The notes beneath the pieces are model-generated. The model ran no database searches and had not been told where the DNA came from. It was given only the letters and a program-made list of their open reading frames with translations. Position numbers and translations under genes: made by a program. From Myxococcales bacterium (GTDB lineage Bacteria > Myxococcota_A > Polyangia > Polyangiales > JAFGIB01), in assembly GCA_029880325.1 (NCBI GenBank), contig JAOUOP010000035.1, forward strand, positions 1-64,000: a stretch of 64,000 nt of DNA, given 5' to 3'. Below, piece by piece: positions 19,223-28,563 of this stretch (its first letter is position 1; each line of letters opens with the position of its first letter).

Positions 19223-19741
19223 CTACGTTTGCATCTTCAACCCGAGATCCTGCTTCATCCTCAGCAGGGCCTCGGCGTTACCCATGGCGTCATCCACGGG
19301 ATTGTGGGTGTGCTTGGTCTTTCTCAGGTGCTTGAAGTTCTTGAAGGTGTCTTTGACCAGGCCCTTGTAGAGCGAGCCCAAATTGCTCGAGCTGAAGCCA
19401 AAGGGATTGCCGCCAAGGAAGTGGTGGAAGTACCAGTTGATGAACTGCCAATCGAAGCCGTTGTTGTCCGAGATGAACAGACGGCGCTTGGGGCATTCGG
19501 TGTTCAGCCAGTCGCGAAAGCGCGTCATCTCTTCAGCGGGCGCGGGAAAAGCGAGGGTCTGCTCGCGGCTGAAGCCACTGACCGCGAGCGCCTCGGGGAC
19601 CCAAGCATCGCTGATCGGGCGCAGCGTGGCGTAGAACGTGCGGGAGAGCCCCGGCTCCACGATCACCGCGCCGAAACAGACCATGGAGTAGTCCCCCGGG
19701 ATGGGCCCGTCGGCTTCGATGTCTACCATGACGTAGGTCAT
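19223..19741 (-). CDS. DEDDh-type 3'-5' exonuclease
   Basis: 172 residues from ATG 19741. Exonuclease motifs: VMVDIEADGP (ExoI, D and E), ISDNNGFDWQFINWYF (ExoII, D) and HNPVDDAMGNAEAL (ExoIII, H and D). It resembles the RNase T/DnaQ fold. Convergent with the rtcB operon. A role in trimming RNA 3' ends would suit the island, but DNA is equally possible from sequence alone. No signal peptide. Confidence 0.85.
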   Translation of the reverse strand: MTYVMVDIEADGPIPGDYSMVCFGAVIVEPGLSRTFYATLRPISDAWVPEALAVSGFSREQTLAFPAPAEEMTRFRDWLNTECPKRRLFISDNNGFDWQFINWYFHHFLGGNPFGFSSSNLGSLYKGLVKDTFKNFKHLRKTKHTHNPVDDAMGNAEALLRMKQDLGLKMQT

Positions 19742-19968
19742 GGGCGGAGTAGAGCCGGAAAGGCGCTGGCGTGCCAGCACAGAATCTCGGGCATCACGCG
19801 ACTGGGCCGCAGCACCAACTTTCACCACACGGTGGCCAATCACATCGCCGGCGCTCACCAGAGGTCCGAAAAAACCGAAACCACCCGAGACATACGGCAC
19901 GAACAGATCCCGGGCCGCGAACCAGCTGAAGCGCATGCCCAAAAGACTCACGCCTGCACCTGTGCACC

Positions 19969-20373
19969 TCACATCTCGTCGAGCGTCTCGATGCCCAACA
20001 ACCCGAGGCCGACGGCGAGCGTTTGGGCGACCGCCTTAGCGAGCGCAAGCAGGCCCCGGCGCCGCAAACCCTGGAGTTCACGGACCCTGTGACCGGACGC
20101 GTCGTAGAGCACGCTGAAGGCCTTGCACAGTTCGTAGACCTGCCCGGTGATTTTGCCCGGGTCGAGCGCCTTCGCCGCTGCGTGGACGGCGGCGGGCCAG
20201 GCTCTCAAGCGGGCGACCACCGCCATCTCCTCCCGGGTCCCCAGCGCCGCGAGCGCCTCTGCATCGCTCGCATCCGGCTCGCCCAGCTTGCGCAAAAAGC
20301 CCTGCAGTCGCGCATGGGTGTAGAGGCAGTAGGGGCCGGTGCGGCCGGTGCAGTGCCTTGAACCCCAAAACAC
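19969..20373 (-). pseudogene. C-terminal remnant of arginyl-tRNA synthetase (argS)
   Basis: About 125 residues match only the end of ArgS: TGPYCLYTHARLQGFLRK, then the DALR anticodon-binding helices with VYELCKAFSVLYD and the family C-terminus LGLLGIETLDEM. The catalytic Rossmann domain is absent. Just upstream on the same strand a stem ACGCCGG/CCGGCGT with a T-rich tail (about 20,365-20,400) replaces the rest of the gene. It may mark where the island joined the chromosome. Confidence 0.75.
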
Positions 20374-20530
20374 AAACGCCGGCTTGCAGCACCGGCGTCA
20401 CAAAGGGTGGAGCCCCAGTCCACCAGCTCAAGCATCGCCGGCACCGAATGCACGCATACGCCTGCGGCGACAACCACGAGGCAGGCCGGAGACGACGGGG
20501 CTATGGGTGCGAGCGAACATGGTCGCTAGC

Positions 20531-20698
20531 CTAGATGTGCCCGGCGGGAGTGCTGAGCCGATGATCGGGGTCGATACGATGCCAGATGCAAGGACGGCCT
20601 CCGCCGGAATACTCCGTGTATTTCAAGGGGGCCGGACACCGCAGCTGGCGCCGTAGCGGTCCCGAGAGCGGATCATGACTCCCGCCGGGCACATCTAG
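20531..20698. mobile_element. MITE-like repeat, copy 1
   Basis: 168 bp with perfect 21-bp terminal inverted repeats beginning CTAGATGTGCCCGGCGGGAG. A second copy lies at about 49,810-49,969 with only a few mismatches. On the minus strand it is an open frame, and it supplies the C-terminus of the frameshifted gene beside it. Confidence 0.8.
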
Positions 20699-21279
20699 CG
20701 AGCGGTGTACGTAGACGAAGCTGCCGCTGACGATGGCATCGATGATCGAGTTCGATGTCAGCTCGGGCAGCATGAAGCAACCGGCGCTTTGGGTCATGCG
20801 GAGGTCCGGATGAAGGACGATGTCGCGGATCCAGGCGTTGTCATTGACACCCGGCTCCAGTCCGCGCACGCGTAGCGAATGACCGTAGTTTCCCTCGTAG
20901 GTATGGTGCGCAGTCACGTAGGCACCGAGCGAAGAGAGATTGCTGCCCGACCGGTTGGAAAACTCCGAGGCGTAGAGCCCCCGCTTTTTCCGGCATGGGA
21001 GACGCGACTGGCCATCAGCACCCGATGCTCCTGTCCGGCGGCAAGAACCCACAGGCGTACGGCGGTAAAAGGCTGGTCGTAGTCGATCAGCGTCCACAAC
21101 GCCTTCTTGCGTATCCGCCTGCGATGGCGTCCGTAGGCCGCGAGCCCCGCCGCGAGCGCGGCGGCGCGCGGCCTTTCGGAGGAACTCGCACACGCCGCCG
21201 ATGGCCGATCGAGCGCCCAGGCGGCGGCGCTCACCACGAGGCTGAGCAGGAGAATCGAAAGACGGGGCATAGGCTGCAT
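20699..21279 (-). pseudogene. Frameshifted L,D-transpeptidase-like protein
   Basis: The start (MPRLSILLLSLVVSAAAWA) is a signal peptide. The catalytic region of the murein L,D-transpeptidase-like YkuD_2 group follows: SEFSNRSGSNLSSLGAY, YGHSLRVRGLEPGVNDNAW, IVLHPDLRMTQSAGCFMLP with the expected Cys, and VSGSFVYVH. The two parts are in different frames; adding one base in the GGGGG run near 20,988 joins them. The natural end is lost into the MITE-like repeat at 20,698, which extends the frame. Probably inactive, unless the frameshift is a sequencing error. Confidence 0.7.
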
Positions 21280-21465
21280 GACGGCACAGGCCGCGCAAGC
21301 TCCGTGCCGATGCCGTCGGCGATCCCCCGAACGCCGAGGCCCCCAATCCTTTCAAGCACTTGCGCGCCCACCGCCACAGCGCCACGAACCCTTTCGACAG
21401 CGTGACGAGCCGTTTGCAGAGCGTGGCAAGATGATCTTCACTGGGACACGAGCCACCAAGCTTCG

Positions 21466-22182
21466 CTACCCCCATGCTCGCCCGTGACCTACCCACTCCC
21501 GCAGCTGCAGTACGCTTTCGAGTCTGTCTTCGGGCGCGACGTTCGCACGTTTTCCCGGGTCGATGAGATAGGAACGGATCGAGGCCGAACGCGGTCCCAG
21601 GTAGTCGGGCTCGAAGCTGTCGCCGATGTAGACGCTGCGGCCGGGCGTTGCTCCGGCCAGCTCCAGCGCACGCTCGAAGATGCTCGGGCAGGGTTTGCGC
21701 CGGCCGTGCTCGACGCTGGTCAGCACGAAGTCGAAGTGATGCGCGAGACCAAGCTCTGCCAACAGCGATGGCACCAGGCTCGGGTGGTGGGTGTTGGTGA
21801 CGACGGCCAGGTCGAAGTGCACCCCCAGCTCCGCCAGCATGGCCTCGAGTCCGACGATCGCGCTCACGCCACGGGACCACTCGGCGAGGTAGCTGTCGCG
21901 AACACCCGCGATCAGCTGGTGGTCGAAGCCGTTTCCCAGCTGTTCGCGCAGGTAGCCCTCCACCATCTCATCCATGGAGTACTCGCAATAGCTCTGAGCT
22001 GCTTGCGCTTCGAGCGCTTCGAAGTGGGCATCGAAGCTCTCGACGAAGGCTGCGTAGCTGCCCCGGTAGCCCTCCCGCGCCAGCAAGCGGTGGCTTCCGT
22101 GATGTCCCTGGCCCGTGCGGCTGGGGTCGTAGCGGACGAGGGTGCCGAAGAAATCGAAGAAGAGGTGAGTTGGACGCGCCAT
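21466..22182 (-). CDS. HAD-family hydrolase
   Basis: 238 residues from ATG 22182. Motif I is HLFFDFFGTLV, motif II VVTNTH, then KPCPSIF (motif III lysine) and GDSFEPDYLGP (motif IV). An alpha-helical cap lies between motifs I and II, as in the phosphoglycolate phosphatase/YjjG type. Motif I reads DFFGT, so the second catalytic Asp is replaced by Phe, which weakens phosphatase activity. The 186 bases before it (21,280-21,465) contain imperfect tandem words but no gene. Confidence 0.8.
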   Translation of the reverse strand: MARPTHLFFDFFGTLVRYDPSRTGQGHHGSHRLLAREGYRGSYAAFVESFDAHFEALEAQAAQSYCEYSMDEMVEGYLREQLGNGFDHQLIAGVRDSYLAEWSRGVSAIVGLEAMLAELGVHFDLAVVTNTHHPSLVPSLLAELGLAHHFDFVLTSVEHGRRKPCPSIFERALELAGATPGRSVYIGDSFEPDYLGPRSASIRSYLIDPGKRANVAPEDRLESVLQLREWVGHGRAWG

Positions 22183-22480
22183 CGTCGAATCTACCACGAC
22201 GAGGAGCGAGGCGTGCGCGATCGAAGCAGCCAAACTTTTTTCGCGGCCTCACTTGCAGCTGGCCACCGCTGCGCTACATTCGGGGCACTATGTTCATCTC
22301 TACTTTCGTCTGATTGTCCCCCGCGCGTGCCGGTAGACCCCGGCGCGAGTCTCGCGAGCCCTCCGGCGCGGTCATCCGCGCGCAGGAATGTCGGCCGCGA
22401 CCGTGAACGACGACGACCGGCTTGTGCGCCGTCCCGATGGGCGGGACGCGCCGCACCCGGCACACACGAAAGATTTGGAG

Positions 22481-23869
22481 ATGCGTTTTCATTCAACCCC
22501 CATCGAGGAGCACGCCGAAGTGCCCCTCGCCGACGACGGGCGCTGGGAGCGCCTGGTCGAGACTTTCAAGACGCGCGATCACACGCAGCGCGCGGCCCGC
22601 GAAGGGGGCAATGCGTGCTTCGTGGTCTCGGTGCACGACAGCACCGGGGACGCCTCCATCGCTGCCCAGCTCGAGGAGATCAGCGGGCTGGTCGAAGCCC
22701 AGGGCGATCGCGTGGTGGGCCAGGTGAGTCAACGCCTGGTCAAGCCCGATCCGCGCACCCTGCTGCGGCGGGGCGTGGCCGAGCGCATCGGTGAACAGGC
22801 CCGCGAGCAGGGCGCCGACATGCTCGTGATCGACGCCGAACTCAGCCCATCCCAAACGCGGAACCTGGAGGACGTGGCCGGATTGCCGATCTGCGATCGC
22901 GAAGCGGTGATCCTCAACGTCTTCGAGCGTCACGCCAAAACCCAGAGGGCCCGCATCCAGGTCGAGATCGCCCACCTGCAGTACCTGCGCCCGCGCATCC
23001 GCGGCATCGGGCTGAATATGGACCAGCAGGCCGGCGGCATCATGGGCGGGCGCGGTCCCGGCGAGACCGCCTCGGAGCTCTTCGCACGCCGCATCGATGG
23101 ACGCCTGGCCGACCTGCGACGCGGGCTTGCCCAGCTCGCGCGCTCCGATCGGGCCCAGCGCAAGCACCGGGCCCAGTGCGCGCGTGTGGCACTGGTCGGT
23201 TACACCAACGCCGGCAAGACCTCGCTGATGAACGCCCTCACCGATGCCGGCCTCTCGGCCCGCGATCGCCCCTTCGAAACCCTGGACACCACCTCCCGCT
23301 GCCTCACGCGCCACGGCCAGGACGTGTTGCTCAGCGATACCGTGGGTTTCATCCGACGCCTGCCCGAGCGGCTTTTCGCGAGCTTCGAGTCCACCCTGGC
23401 CGAAGTCTGCGAGGCCTCGCTGCTGCTTTTGGTGCTCGACGCATCTGACCCAGAGTTATCAGAACACCTGCACATCACCGAGGCGGTGCTCGAGCGCCTG
23501 GGCGCCTGCGAAGTGCCGCGCCTGATCGTCTTCAACAAGCTCGATCGGCTGTCGGAGGATTGCCCCGAGGCCGCCGCCACCATCAACGCCCTGGGCGCCC
23601 TTGCCGGAGCCCATCCCTACCTGGCCCTCAGCAGCCGCGACGCCGAAGCCGTGGCCCAGCTCCGCATGCAGATCCTCGAACGGGTGCGAGCGAAGCAGCG
23701 CACGCGCGAGGTCTTCGTGCGCTACGAGCAGCAGGACATCGCCCGGCGCATCTACGAGAGCTGCCGCGTGGTGCATAGCCAGGCCTCTGAACGTGGAACC
23801 CAGTTCGTCATCGAGGGCCAACCCCACGTGGTCGACGCCATCGCTCGCGATTGCCGGAGGCGCGGGTGA
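22481..23869 (+). CDS. hflX: GTPase HflX
   Basis: 462 residues. The N-terminal HflX domain includes LVIDAELSPSQTRNLED, ILNVFERHAKTQRARIQVE and GRGPGETASE. The GTPase domain has GYTNAGKTS (P-loop), DTTSR, DTVGFI (G3) and NKLD (G4). HflX splits 70S ribosomes under heat or antibiotic stress. The first ATG giving good homology is 22481; upstream frame extensions look non-coding. Its stop overlaps the start of the ABC-F gene, so both ribosome-associated NTPases are coupled. The 298 bases upstream hold no gene and probably the promoter. Confidence 0.94.
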   Translation: MRFHSTPIEEHAEVPLADDGRWERLVETFKTRDHTQRAAREGGNACFVVSVHDSTGDASIAAQLEEISGLVEAQGDRVVGQVSQRLVKPDPRTLLRRGVAERIGEQAREQGADMLVIDAELSPSQTRNLEDVAGLPICDREAVILNVFERHAKTQRARIQVEIAHLQYLRPRIRGIGLNMDQQAGGIMGGRGPGETASELFARRIDGRLADLRRGLAQLARSDRAQRKHRAQCARVALVGYTNAGKTSLMNALTDAGLSARDRPFETLDTTSRCLTRHGQDVLLSDTVGFIRRLPERLFASFESTLAEVCEASLLLLVLDASDPELSEHLHITEAVLERLGACEVPRLIVFNKLDRLSEDCPEAAATINALGALAGAHPYLALSSRDAEAVAQLRMQILERVRAKQRTREVFVRYEQQDIARRIYESCRVVHSQASERGTQFVIEGQPHVVDAIARDCRRRG

Positions 23870-25308
23870 TGCCCTCGCTGCTGCACGTGCGCGGACTCGA
23901 CCTGGACGCCCCCGGCGGCCGTCCGCTCGTGCGTGGACTTGACCTCGAGTTGGGAAGTGGTGAGCGGGTGGCTGTGATCGGACGCAACGGAGTGGGCAAG
24001 TCCTCGCTGCTGCAGGTGCTCGCAGGCGAAGCCGAGACCGATGGCGGCTTCGTGCGCTGCCACGGCACACGGCATTTCGTCCCGCAGCGGCTCGCCCCTT
24101 CGACCTCTCCGTCGCCCGCGGGGGCATACAGCGCTGGCGAGCTGCGCCGGAGGCATCTCGAGCGGGCCTTCGACAGCCATGCCGACCTGCTATTGCTCGA
24201 CGAGCCCAGCGACGACCTCGACGCCGAGGGCATCGACTGGCTGGTCGTCGCCCTCGAGCGCTGGCCCTCCGCCCTGGTCGTGGTCTCCCACGATCGACGG
24301 CTGCTCAGTGGCTTCGACAATTACTTCGTGGTCAGCGAAGGCGGCTGCCATCACGTCCAGGGCGATCTCGCGTCGTTGATGTCGGAGCTGGAACGACGGG
24401 AAAACCTGAGCCAGCAGCGATACGCGCGCACCCTGCTGCAGCTCGAAAGCCGCGAGCGGCACGACGCCCGCGTGCGGCGCCGGCGCCAGCGCAAGAAAAA
24501 CCTGGGGCGCCTGCACGAACTCGGGCGCTGCCCTTCCCGCGCGAGGCTCAACGAAAATCGCAGCTACGCCCAGGAGAGCCAGGGCAAACGCGCAGTGCTG
24601 CAACGCACTCGCATCGAGGCCGCCCGCAGCTGGGCTCGGGCCTCGCGACGTACCCTCGCCGTGGAGCTGGCACTTTCACTCGAGCTGCCGGAGCCGCCCA
24701 CCCATGCGCCCGCCGCAGCGGAACTCGACGCTGTCGGCGCCGACATCGACGGGCGCTGCCTCTTCGATGGCATCTCACTTCGCCTCGGCCACGAGCGCCT
24801 GGCCATCACGGGCCCCAACGGCGCGGGCAAGAGCACGCTGCTTCAGATCCTCACAGGAAACCAGCGGCCCTCGCGCGGACGCGTGCGCTGCGAGCCGCTG
24901 CGCATCGGCTACGTGGCCCAAAATGCCAGCAATTTTTGCCTGAAAGAAAGCCTTCTCGATCAACTCTTGGACACAGGGCGCGACACGGGAGATGCGCCCC
25001 GCTTCGATGACGCCGCCCGCCAACTGCAGGCCCACCGCTTCCCGCTTGCCCTGGCGGAACGGCCACTTTACTCCCTGAGCCCCGGCGAGCGCCTGCGCGC
25101 TGCCCTGATCGCTCTATCCAGACGCGAGCCCGCACCCGATGTCTGGGTGCTGGACGAGCCGACCGGTCACCTCGACCTGCTCGGCCTGCAGGCGCTCGAA
25201 GCCGTGCTCGCGGCCTGGCGCGGCGGCCTCGTGGTCGTCAGCCACGACGCCCACTTCCTCGAGGCCATCGGCGTCGACCGACGCATCGAGCTCGGCGCGG
25301 GCCGATGA
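23869..25308 (+). CDS. ABC-F family ATPase
   Basis: 479 residues with two ABC domains and no membrane segments. Domain 1: GRNGVGKSS, SAGELRRR (signature) and LLLDEPSDDLD. Linker rich in Arg and Glu, around residues 175-250. Domain 2: GPNGAGKST, LSPGERLRAAL and VLDEPTGHLD. It is shorter than the usual 530-640 residues, with a reduced first domain. ABC-F proteins act on the ribosome E-site in translation or antibiotic protection. Translationally coupled to hflX (ATGA). Confidence 0.9.
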   Translation: MPSLLHVRGLDLDAPGGRPLVRGLDLELGSGERVAVIGRNGVGKSSLLQVLAGEAETDGGFVRCHGTRHFVPQRLAPSTSPSPAGAYSAGELRRRHLERAFDSHADLLLLDEPSDDLDAEGIDWLVVALERWPSALVVVSHDRRLLSGFDNYFVVSEGGCHHVQGDLASLMSELERRENLSQQRYARTLLQLESRERHDARVRRRRQRKKNLGRLHELGRCPSRARLNENRSYAQESQGKRAVLQRTRIEAARSWARASRRTLAVELALSLELPEPPTHAPAAAELDAVGADIDGRCLFDGISLRLGHERLAITGPNGAGKSTLLQILTGNQRPSRGRVRCEPLRIGYVAQNASNFCLKESLLDQLLDTGRDTGDAPRFDDAARQLQAHRFPLALAERPLYSLSPGERLRAALIALSRREPAPDVWVLDEPTGHLDLLGLQALEAVLAAWRGGLVVVSHDAHFLEAIGVDRRIELGAGR

Positions 25309-25312
25309 AGAC

Positions 25313-25924
25313 TCAGATGTCTTCGCAGCCGTGAACCACGAAGTGCGCCGGCGCGTCGTTGGACAGGGGCTTGGTGACGTGGCGCGAGAGCATCCCGTTG
25401 TTCGCATTGGGGATGTCGGTGCACAAAAGCGAGCCTTCGACGATGCCGCCTTCCTCGCTCAGGATGACCTGACAGGGCGTCTTGCCACCGGTCTCGCCGC
25501 CGGTGCAGCCCCCCTCGTAGGTGTTGGCGTCCTCTACGACCGTGACGCTGCAGGAGTTGCCCGGACCGTTTGCGTCCAGGTTGGCCCGATCGACGCGGAT
25601 CGAGTAGCTGTCGGCCTTGCCCTCGGGGTCGCTGAAGTGGGTCTCGAAGGTCAGGATGCGCTCGCCGTTTTCCTGCCGGGTGGCCACGCAGCGCACGCTG
25701 AAGCCCGACTCCTCGTCGAGCGTTTCGATGTCGCGGATCGGATCGTGGTTGGCGCGCGGGGTGCAGTCGACGCAGCGCACCTGGTAGGCCATGTCAAAAA
25801 AGAGCGGCGCCGGATCCTTGTCGTTGCACGCACTGAGCGCGAGGCAGGCAAAAAGCGCAACAAAGCCGGGCGGGCGTGGCAGGGAGGACTTCACTGCGGC
25901 TAGCGGATGTCGGTTGGAGGCCAT
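25313..25924 (-). CDS. Lipoprotein of unknown function
   Basis: 203 residues. A basic start, hydrophobic stretch and lipobox LALSAC mark a lipoprotein. The mature part has about eight cysteines and beta-rich segments and is not assigned to a family. It is convergent with the ABC-F gene, with only four bases between stops. Confidence 0.75.
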   Translation of the reverse strand: MASNRHPLAAVKSSLPRPPGFVALFACLALSACNDKDPAPLFFDMAYQVRCVDCTPRANHDPIRDIETLDEESGFSVRCVATRQENGERILTFETHFSDPEGKADSYSIRVDRANLDANGPGNSCSVTVVEDANTYEGGCTGGETGGKTPCQVILSEEGGIVEGSLLCTDIPNANNGMLSRHVTKPLSNDAPAHFVVHGCEDI

Positions 25925-25970
25925 CGAAATTCACCCCGAGAGTCGCCGGCGAGCTTACCTTGGGGGGTGC

Positions 25971-27122
25971 TCAACCCGCAAGCGCCCGCTCCAGGTCGCC
26001 GCGCAGGTCTGCGAGCGCTTCGAGCCCCACCGACAGCCGGATCAGCCCATCGGAAATGCCCAAGGCCTCCCGCTGCGCCGCCGGCACCGCGGCGTGGGTC
26101 ATGGTGGCCGGATGCCCCACCAACGATTCGACCCCGCCGAGGCTCTCGGCGCAGGTGAAAATCCGGAGCCCCGCCATCACCTGGCGCGCCCCCTCGAGGC
26201 CACCCTCGACCACGCAGGAAACCATGCCGCCAGCCCCCGCCATTTGAGTGCCCGCAAGCGCATGCTGGGGATGGGAGCTGAGGCCCGGGTAGTGCACGCG
26301 CTCGATGCGCGGATGGCCCTCGAGCCACTGGGCCAGGGCGCCCGCCAGCTCCACGTGTCGGCGCATGCGAAGGGGCAGCGTCTTGATGCCCCGCAGTACC
26401 AAGAAGCAGTCGAAGGGCGATGGCACGGCGCCGGCCGCGTTTTGCACAAAACGCAGGCGCTCGGCCAGCCCGTCGTCGCGGCAGACCAGTGCTCCGCCGA
26501 CCACGTCAGAGTGACCGTTGAGGTACTTGGTGGTGGAGTGGACCACCAGCGCCGCCCCCTGCGCCAGCGGTCGCTGTAGCACCGGGGTGGCGAAGGTATT
26601 GTCCACCACCATCGGGATGCCGCGGTCGCCGGCGAGCTTTCCGATGGCCGAGAGGTCGACCAGTTTCAGCAGCGGATTGGTCGGGGTCTCCACGAAGATC
26701 ATGCGCGTGTTTTGCTTGAGCGCTGCGGCCACCGCGCCCGCCGCGGTCATGTCGACCCAGCTCACCTCGATGCCCAGGGGCACGAAGATGCGCTCGAAGA
26801 TACGGTAGGTGCCCCCATAGACGTCGTCGCAGGCCACCACATGCTCGCCGGGCTTGAGCAGCTGCAGGGCGGCGGTGATGGCGGCGCAGCCCGAGGCGAA
26901 GGCGATGCCATGGGCGCCGCCTTCGAGCTGGGCCACACAGCGCTCGAGCTGCTGGCGCGTGGGATTGTTGGTGCGCGCGTACTCGAAACCCCGGTGCTGC
27001 CCCGGGCCGTCCTGGGCGAAGGTGCTGCTGAGGTGGATCGGTGGCATCACCGCGCCGGTCTCCGGGTCGGGGGGCTGGGCTGCGTGGATGGCCAGGGTGT
27101 CGAGGTCAGAGAGGTCGCGCAT
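25971..27122 (-). CDS. Cystathionine gamma-synthase/lyase family PLP enzyme
   Basis: 383 residues from ATG 27122. Cys/Met-metabolism PLP enzyme: YARTNNPTRQQLE, FASGCAAITA, VVDNTFATP and HSTTKYLNGHSD with the PLP lysine; FTCAESLGGVESLVGHP near the end is typical. Acts in transsulfuration. Synthase and lyase cannot be separated by eye. The start was moved inward from 27,218 because homology begins at RDLSDLDTLAIHAAQPPDP. Divergent from mgtE. Confidence 0.92.
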   Translation of the reverse strand: MRDLSDLDTLAIHAAQPPDPETGAVMPPIHLSSTFAQDGPGQHRGFEYARTNNPTRQQLERCVAQLEGGAHGIAFASGCAAITAALQLLKPGEHVVACDDVYGGTYRIFERIFVPLGIEVSWVDMTAAGAVAAALKQNTRMIFVETPTNPLLKLVDLSAIGKLAGDRGIPMVVDNTFATPVLQRPLAQGAALVVHSTTKYLNGHSDVVGGALVCRDDGLAERLRFVQNAAGAVPSPFDCFLVLRGIKTLPLRMRRHVELAGALAQWLEGHPRIERVHYPGLSSHPQHALAGTQMAGAGGMVSCVVEGGLEGARQVMAGLRIFTCAESLGGVESLVGHPATMTHAAVPAAQREALGISDGLIRLSVGLEALADLRGDLERALAG

Positions 27123-27171
27123 GGCCCGAGAGTAACGCTTCCCATTCATTCGCGATCGCCGTTGATGCACA

Positions 27172-28557
27172 ATGCCGGCCATGCGCGGCTCGCAGTTGCT
27201 CGGCCCTGACGTTCTCAAAGCCCTCGAGTCCGACCCCTCGGCGCTCGACCCCGAGGTGCTGGAGGAGCTGCATGCCGAGGACCTGGCCGAGTTCGTGGCG
27301 GAACTGCCCGAGGCGGAGGAGGGACGCGTGCTCGACGCGCTGCCTTTGGAGCTGGCCGCCGACGTGGTGGCGCGCCTGCCCCTGGAGCGCGCCGTGGAGC
27401 TGGTCGAGCGCCGCGGGCACGAGCGGACCGCACCGCTGCTGCTGGAGATGGCGGCCGACGACCGCGCCGACCTGATCGGGGAGCTGCCCGAGCCCCTGCG
27501 CGAGCAGGTGCTTTCGGCGATCGAAGCGCACGAGCCCGAGGTGGCCGAGGATGTGCGCGCGCTGGCCGCCTACGAGGACGACTCCGCCGGCGGTCTGATG
27601 ACCACGGAGTTTCTGCAGATCGGACCCGAGCTGACCGCCGCCGAGGCCATCGACGCCGTGCGCAGGCTGGCGCGGGAGCAGGACATCGAGTCGATCTATC
27701 AGATCTACGTGGTGGCCTACGAAAGGCTGGTCGGCGTGGTCTCCCTGCGCGATCTGATCCTGGGCGCGCCCGCGCAACGCGTCAGCGAGTTGATGAGCGA
27801 GAACGTGGCGCGCGTGGCGCCCGAGGACGACCAGGAGTTGGTGGCCCAAACCATGGCCCGCTACGACCTGTCGGTGATCCCCGTGGCCGACGCCCAGGGG
27901 CGGCTTCTGGGCATCGTGACCATCGACGACGTCGTCGACGTGCTCGAAGAAGAGGCCACCGAGGACGTGCAAAAGATGGCCGCCATGGTGCCGATCGAGG
28001 AGAGCTACTTCCAGACCGGCTTCCTGCAGTTCATGCGCAGCCGCCTCACCTGGTTGGTGGTGCTCTTCGTGGGTGAGCTTTTGACCGCCAGCGTCATGCA
28101 CCGCTACGAAGCGGACGTGGCGGCGGTGATGGATCTGGTCATCTTCGTGCCGCTGATCATCTCCAGCGGCGGCAACTCGGGCTCCCAGTCGTCGTCCCTG
28201 ATCATCCGCGCCCTGGCCCTCGGTGAAATGGCGCCGCGCGACTGGCCGCGGGTGCTCTATCGGGAGCTGGGCATGGGACTGGCCCTGGGCAGCATGCTGG
28301 CGCTGGTGGGTTTTGCCCGCGCCTTCATGGGCGTGGCCGGCGCCGACCCGCTGGCCATGGGGCTGACGGTGGCCTGCTCCGTGGTGGCCGTCGTCACCCT
28401 CGGCACGCTGGTGGGCTCGCTGATGCCCCTGATGATCCAGCGCCTGGGGCTCGACCCGGCTGTTTCGTCGACGCCCTTCGTGGCGTCGCTGGTCGACGTG
28501 CTGGGGCTCTTCGTTTATTTCACGGTGGCGCGCTTCATCTTCGCGCTGGCCCTGTGA
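27172..28557 (+). CDS. mgtE: Magnesium transporter MgtE
   Basis: 461 residues, normal length. An N-terminal helical domain (residues 1-130) is followed by paired CBS domains (EDDSAGGLMTTEFLQI ... TIDDVVDVLEEEATEDVQ) and five membrane helices with SGGNSGSQSSSLIIRALALGE, the pore-forming segment. Imports Mg2+, gated by cytosolic Mg2+ through the N and CBS domains. Start could be 27172 or 27181. Confidence 0.95.
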   Translation: MPAMRGSQLLGPDVLKALESDPSALDPEVLEELHAEDLAEFVAELPEAEEGRVLDALPLELAADVVARLPLERAVELVERRGHERTAPLLLEMAADDRADLIGELPEPLREQVLSAIEAHEPEVAEDVRALAAYEDDSAGGLMTTEFLQIGPELTAAEAIDAVRRLAREQDIESIYQIYVVAYERLVGVVSLRDLILGAPAQRVSELMSENVARVAPEDDQELVAQTMARYDLSVIPVADAQGRLLGIVTIDDVVDVLEEEATEDVQKMAAMVPIEESYFQTGFLQFMRSRLTWLVVLFVGELLTASVMHRYEADVAAVMDLVIFVPLIISSGGNSGSQSSSLIIRALALGEMAPRDWPRVLYRELGMGLALGSMLALVGFARAFMGVAGADPLAMGLTVACSVVAVVTLGTLVGSLMPLMIQRLGLDPAVSSTPFVASLVDVLGLFVYFTVARFIFALAL

Positions 28558-28563
28558 GTCGCT

